A DNA stretch of 64,000 nucleotides, from the NCBI RefSeq assembly GCF_011045835.1, contig NZ_CP047349.1, positions 1,674,001-1,738,000 of the forward strand, given 5' to 3'. The notes below the pieces were generated by a model that ran no database searches, was not told the origin of the DNA, and saw only the letters and a list, made by a program, of their open reading frames with translations. Made by a program: the position numbers and the translations under genes. The stretch comes from Proteus terrae subsp. cibarius (GTDB taxonomy: Bacteria > Pseudomonadota > Gammaproteobacteria > Enterobacterales > Enterobacteriaceae). Below are positions 26,058 through 34,890 of the stretch, piece by piece. The first letter of the stretch is position 1, and each line of letters opens with the position of its first letter.

Positions 26058-26086
26058 AAAAGGCACTTTAATAAGTGCCTTTTTTA
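26058..26086. terminator. Bidirectional terminator between tonB and yciA
   Basis: Stem AAAGGCACTT / AAGTGCCTTT with four-base loop and A/T runs on both flanks. Confidence 0.88.
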
Positions 26087-26144
26087 GTTTCAATTTTTAA
26101 TGCTTTCACACTATTCGTCATAAGCGAATTGTCGTAATGGTGTT

Positions 26145-26576
26145 TTATTCCATTGTACTTGTTAGCGTGAAATGTGCTTTACCTTCAGGTAAGCGACGAG
26201 CTGAATTGTTCTCATCAACGGCAACGTAGGTAAATACTGCCTCTGTTGCACGATAGCGTTGGCCGACAGGTTCTGTGGCGACTTTCTTAACCCAGACTTC
26301 AATATTAACAGTAATTGAAGAGTTACCTGTTTTTAAGCAACGGGCATAGCAACAAACGACATCGCCAACAGCAACAGGTTTAAGAAAGGTAATGCCTGTT
26401 ACGCTTACAGTAACGACACGACCTAACGCAATTTCTTTCGCTAAAATTGCACCACCGATGTCCATTTGGGACATTAACCAGCCACCGAAAATATCACCAT
26501 TGGCGTTAGTATCAGCAGGCATGGCAAGAGTACGTAAAACGAGCTCACCATTAGGCAAAGATTGTTGTTCAGTCAT
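26145..26576 (-). CDS. yciA: YciA, acyl-CoA thioesterase
   Basis: Hotdog-fold acyl-CoA thioesterase, cytosolic, 143 aa (E. coli 132). The start at MTEQQSL (26576) aligns with the E. coli start; a longer frame adds 18 residues that overlap the repeat region upstream. LRTLAMPADTNANGDIFGGW is the family's active-site signature (NxxGDIFGG), and EVWVKK is conserved. Hydrolyses many acyl-CoAs. Followed by the tonB terminator. Confidence 0.94.
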   Translation of the reverse strand: MTEQQSLPNGELVLRTLAMPADTNANGDIFGGWLMSQMDIGGAILAKEIALGRVVTVSVTGITFLKPVAVGDVVCCYARCLKTGNSSITVNIEVWVKKVATEPVGQRYRATEAVFTYVAVDENNSARRLPEGKAHFTLTSTME

Positions 26577-26620
26577 GGGTATAAAGTATCTGTAAATAAT
26601 GTTAAAACCAAAGAGATAAT

Positions 26621-26775
26621 TACTCGTCATACTTCAAGTTGCAGTGTTACTCGTCATACTTTAAGCTGTAGCGTTGTTGACGGCACTCATTCACACTAGT
26701 CACATACTTATGTATGCTCCTAGTGACTCATTCGCTTACCGCCTAGCTACAACTTAAATTATTTAAAGTATCTAC
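26621..26775. repeat. Palindromic MITE-like repeat with duplicated left end
   Basis: A roughly 125-bp imperfect palindrome (26648-26774) between yciA and yciB. Outer arms: ACTTTAAGCTGTAGC on the left and GCTACAACTTAAA on the right (reverse complements with one mismatch); inner arms near 26694-26735 (ACTAGTCACATAC against GTATGCTCCTAGT). The left-end 27 bases (26648-26674) are preceded by a near-identical direct copy (26621-26647, four differences). The form resembles intergenic palindromic repeats I recall from Yersinia, Photorhabdus and Proteus. It carries no protein. No second copy was seen in the window. Confidence 0.75.
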
Positions 26776-26843
26776 TGGCTATACTCTAATAGTTGCACTT
26801 GAGGTATTTTTAGAGCACATATCTCCCAATAAAATAAAAATGA

Positions 26844-27497
26844 TTATTCAGATTTTGAATGAGCATCGTGTGATGTCGGTTTAGATGCTTGTTTTGTCAT
26901 ATCATCTGATAATTTGTGTTCATTATTTTCTGTAGTTTCGTCTTCAGTTTGTTCTTCTGGTAAACGGTTATTCCAGATATAAACCACACTGGCGATAGTA
27001 AAAACAAAGGTCAAAATAGTTAAGCCAAAGACTTTAAAATTAACCCAAGTCTCTTCCGACAAAGAAAATGCCACATAAATATTACCAAGAGCACAAGCAA
27101 AAAAGAAAATCACCCATGCAATATTGAGCTTTTTCCAGTTTGCTGGTGGCATTGCAAGCTCTTTGCCTAACATTCTTTCCATTAACGTTTTTGGCGTAAA
27201 TAACTGCATACCAATTAAAACGATAGCAAAAATGGCATAAATAGCCGTCACTTTCCATTTAATAAAATCGGCAGAATGGAAGAAGATGGTTAATGAACCA
27301 AAAATAGTGACCACAATGGCGGTAATGAGTGGCGCTTTCTCAACTTTATGGAAAATAAGCCATGTCAAGCCGACTGAGATCCACGTCGCGATAATTAATG
27401 CACCTGAAGCATAGAAAATATCTTGCCATTTATAGAAGATAAAAAACACTAATAGTGGAGCAAAATCAAGTAATTGCTTAAGCCAGCCATTTTTCAT
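26844..27497 (-). CDS. yciB: YciB, inner-membrane septation protein A / IspZ family
   Basis: Five-helix inner-membrane protein, 217 aa against 179 in E. coli. The core (residues about 5-178) follows E. coli YciB: LLDFAPLLVFFIFYK, FFHSADFIKWKVTAIYA, WVNFKVFGLTILTFVFT. The E. coli protein is implicated in cell-envelope synthesis and interacts with divisome/elongasome proteins. Unusual: a C-terminal tail of about 38 mostly charged residues (EEQTEDETTENNEHK and later) that E. coli lacks. It lies beside yciA but is separated by a repeat; yciC, next to yciB in E. coli, has been pushed away by a SulP gene. Confidence 0.92.
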   Translation of the reverse strand: MKNGWLKQLLDFAPLLVFFIFYKWQDIFYASGALIIATWISVGLTWLIFHKVEKAPLITAIVVTIFGSLTIFFHSADFIKWKVTAIYAIFAIVLIGMQLFTPKTLMERMLGKELAMPPANWKKLNIAWVIFFFACALGNIYVAFSLSEETWVNFKVFGLTILTFVFTIASVVYIWNNRLPEEQTEDETTENNEHKLSDDMTKQASKPTSHDAHSKSE

Positions 27498-27806
27498 AAC
27501 AGATAGGAACCTATGGTAATTAAATTCATAAACTTGGCTATTCTAATGCAAAGCGACAGAAAATGGGTAAACAATTGCATATCTTTAACGACAGAGTGTT
27601 AATTTATACAAAAAACGTTATTTTTATCTTAAATAACTCAATGAAAAATCAACGTAATTGCATTTATGTAAAATTAAAACTCAAGCTTGAGTTATGAAAG
27701 AGGATTTAAATATTGCTCTAGTATATGATTCATTAACTCATCATTATCACTCGCCGCTTTTTGATGAATGCATAAATAAAAAAGTATTTCTGATAAGAGG
27801 AAATCA
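27498..27806. other. yciB-SulP intergenic region
   Basis: About 310 bp holding the promoters of yciB (minus) and the SulP gene (plus). Nothing else recognised. Confidence 0.45.
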
Positions 27807-29627
27807 ATGAACGGAAAAAGAATAATAAAATGGATGCCAGGACTAGGCTTATTATTTAACTATAAGCGCGAATATTTTGGCTATGACTTAAAAGCAGGGC
27901 TTTCGGTTGCTGCCGTTGCGCTACCTGTTGCCATTGCTTATACCGAATTATTAGGCATTAATGCTATTGTTGGATTATATGCCTGTATTTTCCCCATGAT
28001 TATTTATGCATTATTTGGTACTTCTCGCCAATTAATTACAGGGCCTGATGCTGCAACATGCGCCGTTATTGCTGCGGTCGTTATTCCATTATCTGCTGGT
28101 GATGAAAATACACGATGGCAACTTGCAATTATCATGACAGCCATGACGGGTTTTTGGTGTATTTTAGCCAGCCATTTTCGATTAGGGGCTTTTACGGATT
28201 TTCTGTCTCGTCCGATCCTTCAAGGGCTATTAAATGGTGTTGCGATCACCATTATGGTGGGACAAATTAGTAAAGTATTTGGTTTTGAAACTTCCCCAGA
28301 TCATTTAATCGAAAAACTAATTGAAGTCCCATTTCGATTAATGGATGCACATTTACCCACGGTATTGATGTCTGGGATAACACTCGCCTTATTATTGGGT
28401 ATTCGCTATTTTCGTAGCCGATGGCCGGCACCATTAATTGCTATGGTTGTGATGACTTACCTTAGCTGGCAATTTGATTTAGCCAGCTATGGTATTGCTA
28501 TTGTGAATAAAGAAGCGGGAAATGTTGATCTCTTTCTACCCGTTGTATCAATGAGTGGGTTTCATCCTGGTGTATTACGAGAATTATTGGTCCCATCCAT
28601 AAACTTGGCTGTCATTAGCTTTGTGAGTTTTATGATGACAGCCCGCAGTTTTGCTAGCAAAAATGGTTATGATGTTGATGCGGACCAAGAATTAAAAGCA
28701 TTAGGTATCGCTAATATTGCGGCAGCGCTTTCTCAAGGATTTGCTGTAAGTGCAGCAAGTAGCCGTACCGCAGTCAATGATTCTGTTGGTGGTAAAACAC
28801 AATTAGTTTCTATTATCGCAGCACTAGTCATTCTGCTAGTGCTATTATTTATGACTGATTTTCTTGCCTATATTCCATTATCTTCACTTGGAATTGTGTT
28901 GATCGTCTCTTCATGGTCATTGCTGAGTATTCGTCATATTTGGTCTTATCGCAAACGTAATAAACAAGCATTCACATTGGCATCATTCACCTTATTAGCT
29001 GTGTTATTGGCAGGACTAATTAATGGTATCGGCTTTGCGGTTTTATTAGGTTTATTACAATTTTTACGTATTGTTTTTCGTCCGAGCGATCAATTGTTGG
29101 GTGTTGATGAACAAGGAATGGTTCACTCAATGAATAAGGATAATGGTATTGAGCCTATCGATGGCTTAATGATGTACCGTTTTAATTCACCACTCACTTA
29201 TTTTAATGTGGGTTATTTTAAAAAACGGGTGCTTCAACTTGTTGATAGTGCACCTCAACGACCAGCATGGTTAGCCGTAGATGCGGCTGTAAGCTTTACC
29301 TATGACGATGTCAGCGTGTTTGCTGCTATTGATGAACTAATACGAGAATTGCGAATAAAAGGCGTGAAATTGGTTTTAGCAGGGCGCAGAACCGAACTAA
29401 ATCGTTGGATTGAACGTAATAGAATTTCACTAAATGAAGATGACTTAATTATCGCTCCCGATCTCTATTTTGTGATCCGGCTTTATCAAAGCCGACAGCA
29501 GATCAAAGAAAAACAGAAAGAAGCAAGAAAAGAGGCATTAAAGCAAGAAGCTGGAAGCCAAGAAACAGAAAATAACGAAGAAGCGATATTAAAAGTACCA
29601 ATTAAGGGAAATACACCAACACCTTAA
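27807..29627 (+). CDS. SulP-family anion transporter with STAS domain
   Basis: 606-aa inner-membrane SLC26/SulP transporter: about twelve membrane segments (SVAAVALPVAIAYTELLGI near residue 35 is the family signature), then a C-terminal STAS domain (about 440-550, PAWLAVDAAVSFTYDDVSVF) and a 40-residue charged tail rich in K, E and Q. Substrate could be sulfate, bicarbonate or dicarboxylate and cannot be read from sequence. It does not look like E. coli DauA. Its position between yciB and yciC is an insertion relative to E. coli. ATG start, GAGG upstream. Confidence 0.85.
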   Translation: MNGKRIIKWMPGLGLLFNYKREYFGYDLKAGLSVAAVALPVAIAYTELLGINAIVGLYACIFPMIIYALFGTSRQLITGPDAATCAVIAAVVIPLSAGDENTRWQLAIIMTAMTGFWCILASHFRLGAFTDFLSRPILQGLLNGVAITIMVGQISKVFGFETSPDHLIEKLIEVPFRLMDAHLPTVLMSGITLALLLGIRYFRSRWPAPLIAMVVMTYLSWQFDLASYGIAIVNKEAGNVDLFLPVVSMSGFHPGVLRELLVPSINLAVISFVSFMMTARSFASKNGYDVDADQELKALGIANIAAALSQGFAVSAASSRTAVNDSVGGKTQLVSIIAALVILLVLLFMTDFLAYIPLSSLGIVLIVSSWSLLSIRHIWSYRKRNKQAFTLASFTLLAVLLAGLINGIGFAVLLGLLQFLRIVFRPSDQLLGVDEQGMVHSMNKDNGIEPIDGLMMYRFNSPLTYFNVGYFKKRVLQLVDSAPQRPAWLAVDAAVSFTYDDVSVFAAIDELIRELRIKGVKLVLAGRRTELNRWIERNRISLNEDDLIIAPDLYFVIRLYQSRQQIKEKQKEARKEALKQEAGSQETENNEEAILKVPIKGNTPTP

Positions 29628-29663
29628 GTGTTTTGGCTAAGTTTTACGAGTAGTAGTAAAAAG

Positions 29664-29707
29664 CAAAATCCCGTGATAAGTCGCTAGCTTATACACGGGA
29701 TTTTTTA
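29664..29707. terminator. Terminator between the SulP gene and yciC
   Basis: Stem AAATCCCGTG / CACGGGATTT with A/T flanks on both sides; serves convergent genes. Confidence 0.88.
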
Positions 29708-29743
29708 TTGATAAATTTTGTGAGTAGTTAGATGTTGTATGAA

Positions 29744-30517
29744 TTAACGTGTTTGTTGCGTTGTGTATTTGTTTTCAACCAACATAAACAAACGAAATAG
29801 GTAAATAATCATCCATGCTGAAGCCATATTTTTCAGAAAATAAAATAAGAAGTTATGGATAAGATCAGGCAGTTGAATTGTAAGATTACTCACAAAACCA
29901 ATACCAAACTGCAATAAGATCCAAATACCTAAAGCAGGAATAAGTAATCCAGACTCACTAAATCCAACCTTCCAACCTAAACGTATTGCACTTCCCATAT
30001 TTTGTTGGCGTACTAAGACAACGGGCGCTAATGCAAAACCGATTAGCAAAATGATGCCAGGAATAATCATCACCATAAAACCAGCGCTAATTAAAATAGA
30101 GCACAGAACAATCAGTAAAAACATTTTTGGTAAGCGAGGTAAACATGCGTTAAATGTTTGACCAAGGGTAACGTTGTGACCTGCAGAGATTGCCATAGCG
30201 AACATCAATAAGATTAGCACCAAGATGCTTTGCTGTAGTGTTTCAAATGCATACAGTGATAACACTTTTTTGGCGATACCCACGACACTGTTTGACATTG
30301 CTTCTAATTCAGCCGAAGAAGCAGAAGAAAGCTGTGTATTTTTAAAATTAGCCACAAATTCAATCATCAATTGGTATTCTTGAGGATTAGGGCCAACTAA
30401 GACATGAACTATCGCTAAAACAACAGCAAGGATAGCGGAAAGGGTAACAATGCTACGTCGTTCATTCTTATAAAAATTCAGACTGTCTCGGTAGATTGTG
30501 CGTGCCGTGGTAGGCAT
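29744..30517 (-). CDS. yciC: YciC, UPF0259 inner-membrane protein
   Basis: 257-aa multi-spanning inner-membrane protein (E. coli 247) of unknown function. Start at 30517 with AGGAG seven bases upstream and an N-terminus (ARTIYRDSLNFYKNE) aligning with E. coli (AQSVYRDTGNFFRNQ); the longer frame adds 11 unmatched residues. VVIPGIILLIGFALAPVVLV-like segment and IYLFRLFMLV at the C-terminus are conserved. Divergent from ompW as in E. coli. Confidence 0.9.
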   Translation of the reverse strand: MPTTARTIYRDSLNFYKNERRSIVTLSAILAVVLAIVHVLVGPNPQEYQLMIEFVANFKNTQLSSASSAELEAMSNSVVGIAKKVLSLYAFETLQQSILVLILLMFAMAISAGHNVTLGQTFNACLPRLPKMFLLIVLCSILISAGFMVMIIPGIILLIGFALAPVVLVRQQNMGSAIRLGWKVGFSESGLLIPALGIWILLQFGIGFVSNLTIQLPDLIHNFLFYFLKNMASAWMIIYLFRLFMLVENKYTTQQTR

Positions 30518-30952
30518 GAAACTGCTCCTATAAAGAATAGACTGTGTCAATGCGCGCTATTGTACCTTTTACAACAGCAAAAAGGGATATTTTCTCTTAC
30601 TTCTCTTATTTGGTTTTTTTCTTGCTATGGCTCATCAAAATAATCTCAACATTTAAAATAAAACAAACATTATATTAACACAAAAATAACTTTATTTTTA
30701 AATACATCTTTTTAGGATGTTTTTTTATTCAAAAAGTATTACTAAGAATAAATTTAATTATAAGAAAAAATTGTATTAATAGGTAATTTGATGTGGATCA
30801 ATTATAAATAATCGCATTGATAAATAATAAAAAGAGAAATAACACTTTCTGCAAAAATAATTCCAAAGTTGTGATCGGTATTAGATCATAATTATCAATA
30901 AATGGTTATATTTTTAGCGGAGATTTTACTTATTACAGGAATGGGTTAAATA
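30518..30952. other. yciC-ompW control region
   Basis: About 435 bp of AT-rich DNA containing a perfect FNR box at 30788-30801 and a CRP-like half site TGTGATC near 30870. The rest, including the yciC promoter, shows nothing distinctive. Confidence 0.5.
30788..30801. promoter_or_regulatory. FNR box upstream of ompW
   Basis: TTGAT-GTGG-ATCAA is a perfect match to the FNR consensus. Centre at 30794.5, about 160 bp before the ompW ATG; with an activator distance of 41.5 it would place a transcript start near 30836. Oxygen control of ompW by FNR is established in E. coli. Confidence 0.8.
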
Positions 30953-31588
30953 ATGAAAAAACTTTCTGCGCTTATTTTAGCGGCTGCAACTCTTGCGCCT
31001 TCTATTTCTTTCGCTCACCAAGCAGGTGATTTCTTATTCCGTGCTGGTACTGCAACAGTTCGTCCTAATGCAGGCTCTGATAATGTATTAGGTATTGGAC
31101 ATTTTGAAGCTAATAATAACACCCAATTAGGTTTAACCTTTGGGTATATGATCACTGATAATATTGGTGTTGAATTATTAGCAGCTACTCCTTTTGAGCA
31201 CAAAGTATCATTAACAAACTTTGGTGAGATTGCGACTGTTAAACATTTACCACCAACATTAATGGCACAATATTACTTCGGTAATGGTGAAGACAAACTA
31301 CGTCCTTATTTAAGTGCAGGTCTTAACTTTACTACATTCTTTGATGAGAAATTTAATTCAGCGGGTAAAGGCGCTGGTTTATCTGACTTAGATCTCAAGG
31401 ATTCATGGGGCTTTGCAGCACAAGCAGGTTTAGATTATAACCTTGATAAAAACTGGATGCTGAATGCGTCTGTTTGGTGGATGAATATCGAAACTGATGT
31501 TAAATTTAAAGCTGGTGAAGACAGACAATCAATCAGCACACGCCTAGACCCATTTGTATTTATGTTTGGTGTGGGTTACCGTTTCTAA
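30953..31588 (+). CDS. ompW: OmpW, eight-stranded outer-membrane protein
   Basis: Outer-membrane beta-barrel of the OmpW family, 211 aa (E. coli 212), thought to let small hydrophobic molecules pass. Signal peptide about 1-21 (cut after SFA). HQAGDFLFRAGTATVRPN at the mature N-terminus, VELLAATPFEHKV, and the final VGYRF are characteristic. The FNR box upstream implies anaerobic control. Single gene with a clear terminator. Confidence 0.95.
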   Translation: MKKLSALILAAATLAPSISFAHQAGDFLFRAGTATVRPNAGSDNVLGIGHFEANNNTQLGLTFGYMITDNIGVELLAATPFEHKVSLTNFGEIATVKHLPPTLMAQYYFGNGEDKLRPYLSAGLNFTTFFDEKFNSAGKGAGLSDLDLKDSWGFAAQAGLDYNLDKNWMLNASVWWMNIETDVKFKAGEDRQSISTRLDPFVFMFGVGYRF

Positions 31589-31621
31589 TTATTCTTTCTT
31601 TAAAAGAATATCTCATAATGA

Positions 31622-31648
31622 AAAGCGAAGATTATCTTCGCTTTTTTT
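31622..31648 (+). terminator. Terminator of ompW
   Basis: Stem AAAGCGAAGAT / ATCTTCGCTTT with a single-base loop and seven T. Confidence 0.88.
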
Positions 31649-32196
31649 ATGTTTTAAATTCGAATAAAGCCTTTCATTTTTAGATTATATAAAGCCTCTA
31701 GTTTATTGTTAAATACACTATTTATGAGTAATTAAAAATAGAGATAAATAGAAAAAGATGTATTTTAAATAAAACATTTAATATTAGAATAGCAATAAAG
31801 ATGTATTTAATATATATCTTTTGTTTTACGCTTTTTAAATAAGATAAAGAAGCGTATTTTTTTTATTAAAAAATAACGAGGTTTTAATAAAGAAAAAAAA
31901 GTATTAAATAGATGTATTTAAAATGCACTTTTAATTTGATTTTAGAAAAAGTACTTTATCTATCAAGAGATAGAAAGAAGTAAAAGAAGAATAAAAGAGG
32001 TTTAAGATAGGGCATGTTTATAAAAACATGAAGATCAAATTTCAATCAGTAAATGATTAATTATTCTTTTGTATTGCTCTTTTTGTGAACGGTTATTAAT
32101 GCTAGGTAAAAATAACCTGTTTTTAATCCATTGGCGTTTTTTATAAAAATTGATCTACTTTATGATAAAAGCGAATGCTGAGAGTGAAATACTTGG
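31649..32196. other. Long AT-rich gap after ompW
   Basis: About 550 bp without a credible gene. The motif AGATGTATTT recurs three times (near 31759, 31799 and 31911), each followed by TAA or similar, in a very A/T-rich setting. No ORF, tRNA or insertion element seen; may be decayed sequence. Confidence 0.5.
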
Positions 32197-32228
32197 CAAA
32201 AAAAAGACCACCGAAAAGGTGGTCTAAA
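32197..32228 (-). terminator. Terminator of the BON lipoprotein gene
   Basis: On the minus strand, stem AGACCACC / GGTGGTCT with 5-base loop and eight T, 37 bp beyond the stop. Confidence 0.88.
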
Positions 32229-32264
32229 AAGTAAGGCTAAAGGAAGACTAGAATAAAGAGGAGA

Positions 32265-32582
32265 TCAGCGAATAACCATTGAGTTGATAACGCCTTTTAC
32301 ACCTGTTACTTTGCGTGTCGTTTCAATGGCACGATTAGCATCCGCTTGAGAAGAGACGAAACCACTTAGTTGAACTTTACCTTTAAATGTCTCGACGCTA
32401 ATTTGTGTTGAGTTAAGATTTTTTTCACCTATTAGTGCAGTCTTAACTTTGGTGGTGATCACGGAGTCATCAAAATAACCTCCTGTACCTTCTGATGTTG
32501 CAGTAGGTGAACATGCAGATAAGGTAAACGCCATAAGTAACGCCGCCATAACAGCGGATATTTTTGCCCATAGTTTCATCAT
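32265..32582 (-). CDS. BON-domain lipoprotein
   Basis: 105-aa predicted lipoprotein: signal with lipobox LSAC (cysteine about residue 24), then a single BON domain (about 35-105: DDSVITTKVKTALIGE, VQLSGFVSSQADANRA, VKGVINSMVIR). BON domains (OsmY, DolP) bind membranes or lipids at the cell surface. AAGGAG lies upstream of two adjacent ATGs (32582 and 32579); either could be the start. Serine follows the cysteine, so outer-membrane location is likely. Single gene. Confidence 0.78.
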   Translation of the reverse strand: MMKLWAKISAVMAALLMAFTLSACSPTATSEGTGGYFDDSVITTKVKTALIGEKNLNSTQISVETFKGKVQLSGFVSSQADANRAIETTRKVTGVKGVINSMVIR

Positions 32583-32801
32583 AAAACTCCTTTTAATCAC
32601 ATTATTGATTGAGTATTTCTGAAAAGAAAATATAAAGCACTTTATAAAGTATGTGCAAAAAACAGAATTTTGCCAAATTTTTATCAGTACAGTTCAAGAC
32701 TCTTGAAATAAGAGAAGAGGGAATATTGCACCATTTTATGCGGGTTAAGTAGCAAAATAGGTAATAAAAAGCGTGAGTTAATCAATATGGATTTCAGAGT
32801 A

Positions 32802-32842
32802 ATCCGCTTAGAAAAATAGCAGGCTATTCTTCTAAAGCGGAT
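32802..32842. other. Strong 20-bp hairpin downstream of trpA
   Basis: Arms ATCCGCTTAGAAAAATAGC and GCTATTCTTCTAAAGCGGAT pair over about 20 bp (one bulge and one mismatch) with a 2-base loop. It starts 13 bp past the trpA stop. There is no T-run on either strand, so it may protect the 3' end of trp mRNA (a rho-dependent or processed end) rather than be an intrinsic terminator. Confidence 0.65.
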
Positions 32843-32854
32843 CAAATAGAAAGG

Positions 32855-33661
32855 TTAGGCAATGGTTGCCGCTTTCATTTCTTTAACAAATTGAATCAGA
32901 GCTTTAAGCATGATATCTGGCTGGTGTAGGTTCTTCTCAATAATTTGCACAACCGCTGAGCCTGAAATTGCGCCAGCCGCGCCATTTGCAATAGCTTCTT
33001 TTACTTGTTTAGGCTCTGAAATTCCAAACCCTTGTAATGCCGGAGGGGCATTATAGGTTTTTAGTTTGTCAGTAATATGTGTCAGCGATTGTTCTGCGCG
33101 TTTATCTGTACCCGTTACACCGGCTCTTGATAGCAGATAGGTATAACCTTTGCCTGATGTTGCTAATTCTTGTAAAAGTTCATCATCAGCATTGGGTGGG
33201 CAAATAAAAATAGGGCTTATATTGGCACGTTGTGCTGCTTCTCGGAACTCTTTTGATTCACGCAGAGGTACATCACCAATTAAGACGGAATCCACACCTG
33301 CCAGCTCACATTTACTATAAAAATTATCAATGCCATTACTAAAAACGAGGTTAGCATAAACTAATAGGCCAATAGGGATATTAGGATGTTTTTTACGTAC
33401 ACTTGCTAAAAGTGCAAAGCAATCAGTAGGGGTTACACCTACATTTAGTGCTCGTAAATTAGCGCCTTGAATGGTAGGGCCATCAGCAAGTGGATCGGAA
33501 AAGGGAATACCAATTTCTAATGCATCTGCGCCACCTTCAATTAACGCATCAATTATTTGTAATGACAGATCAGGAGAAGGATCACCTAATGTGACAAAAG
33601 GAACGAATGCGCCTTGTTGTTTTTGTGCTAGTGCTTCAAAGCATACTTGATAACGGCTCAT
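32855..33661 (-). CDS. trpA: TrpA, tryptophan synthase alpha chain
   Basis: Converts indole-3-glycerol phosphate to indole and glyceraldehyde 3-phosphate; 268 aa as in E. coli. Catalytic Glu49 in [18 protein letters not shown] and Asp60 are present, and the phosphate-site GFGIS and GAISGSAVV motifs are visible. It shares the A of the TAATG overlap with trpB (one base), fitting the alpha2-beta2 complex. Last gene of the operon; the 20-bp hairpin follows. Confidence 0.98.
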   Translation of the reverse strand: MSRYQVCFEALAQKQQGAFVPFVTLGDPSPDLSLQIIDALIEGGADALEIGIPFSDPLADGPTIQGANLRALNVGVTPTDCFALLASVRKKHPNIPIGLLVYANLVFSNGIDNFYSKCELAGVDSVLIGDVPLRESKEFREAAQRANISPIFICPPNADDELLQELATSGKGYTYLLSRAGVTGTDKRAEQSLTHITDKLKTYNAPPALQGFGISEPKQVKEAIANGAAGAISGSAVVQIIEKNLHQPDIMLKALIQFVKEMKAATIA

Positions 33662-34851
33662 TAGATTTCTCCTCTTGCTGCTAAAATATCGTTTACAGTA
33701 AAAATATCTTTATCGCCACGACCGGATAAGTTCACGATTAATAACTGTTCTTTATCAGGGTTTTGTGCAATTAATTTCAGTGCATAAGCCAATGCATGAG
33801 AAGATTCTAAAGCCGGGATGATCCCTTCACGGCGAGAAAGTGCTTTGAATGCTTCAATGGCTTCATCATCGGTAACAGAAACATAATCAGCACGACCAAT
33901 GCTATTTAAATGTGCGTGCTGAGGCCCGACAGATGGAAAATCAAGACCTGCTGAAATTGAATATGACTCTTCAATTTGTCCTTCATCTGTCTGCATTATT
34001 GGGGATTTCATACCAAAATAGATCCCTAATTTACCATGTTTCAGTGGTGCGCCATGCTCACCGGTTTCAATACCTTTACCTGCAGGTTCAACACCAATCA
34101 ATTGCACTGAAGTTTCAGGAATAAAGGAAGCAAATAAACCGATAGCATTAGAGCCTCCGCCAATACAAGCGATAGCTGCATCCGGTAGACGACCTTCACG
34201 CTCTAGAATTTGTGCTTTGGCTTCATCACCAATCATACGTTGAAACTCACGGACAATTGTTGGATAAGGATGAGGGCCTGCCGCTGTTCCTAACAAGTAG
34301 TGCGCACGATCGTAACAACCAGACCAGTCACGTAAAGCCTCATTACAGGCATCTTTTAAGGTAGATGAACCACTGTGAACAGGAATAACCTCCGCACCCA
34401 TTAAGCGCATACGAAATACGTTAGGTGATTGACGTTCGACGTCTTTCGCACCCATATAGATACGGCATTTCATATTAAGCAGTGCGCAGGCTAAAGCGGT
34501 TGCAACACCATGTTGGCCTGCTCCTGTTTCTGCAATAATTTCAGTTTTACCCATACGTTTTGCTAGTAAGGCTTGACCTAATACTTGGTTAGTTTTGTGA
34601 GCACCACCATGCAGTAAATCTTCACGTTTTAGATATAAACGGGTTCGAGTGCCTTCTGTTAAATTACGGCAAAGCGTTAATGCCGTTGGTCTGCCTGCAT
34701 AATTTTTTAATAAATCTTGGAATTCTTGCTGAAATGACGGATCGTTTTGTGCATCAATAAAAGCTTGTTCGAGTTGATCCAATGCAGGAATTAAGATTTC
34801 AGGTACATATTGGCCACCAAATTCACCAAAGTAGGGGTTAAGTTTTCTCAT
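33661..34851 (-). CDS. trpB: TrpB, tryptophan synthase beta chain
   Basis: PLP enzyme joining indole and serine to tryptophan; 396 aa (E. coli 397). PLP-lysine in [20 protein letters not shown] (K87 in E. coli), GGGSNAIG phosphate-binding loop, and [12 protein letters not shown] are present. Start ATG follows a 39-bp gap after trpC, and the stop overlaps trpA. Confidence 0.98.
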   Translation of the reverse strand: MRKLNPYFGEFGGQYVPEILIPALDQLEQAFIDAQNDPSFQQEFQDLLKNYAGRPTALTLCRNLTEGTRTRLYLKREDLLHGGAHKTNQVLGQALLAKRMGKTEIIAETGAGQHGVATALACALLNMKCRIYMGAKDVERQSPNVFRMRLMGAEVIPVHSGSSTLKDACNEALRDWSGCYDRAHYLLGTAAGPHPYPTIVREFQRMIGDEAKAQILEREGRLPDAAIACIGGGSNAIGLFASFIPETSVQLIGVEPAGKGIETGEHGAPLKHGKLGIYFGMKSPIMQTDEGQIEESYSISAGLDFPSVGPQHAHLNSIGRADYVSVTDDEAIEAFKALSRREGIIPALESSHALAYALKLIAQNPDKEQLLIVNLSGRGDKDIFTVNDILAARGEI

Positions 34852-34890
34852 TGTGATGTCATCCTGTTTAAAATTTTATTTTTGTGAGAT

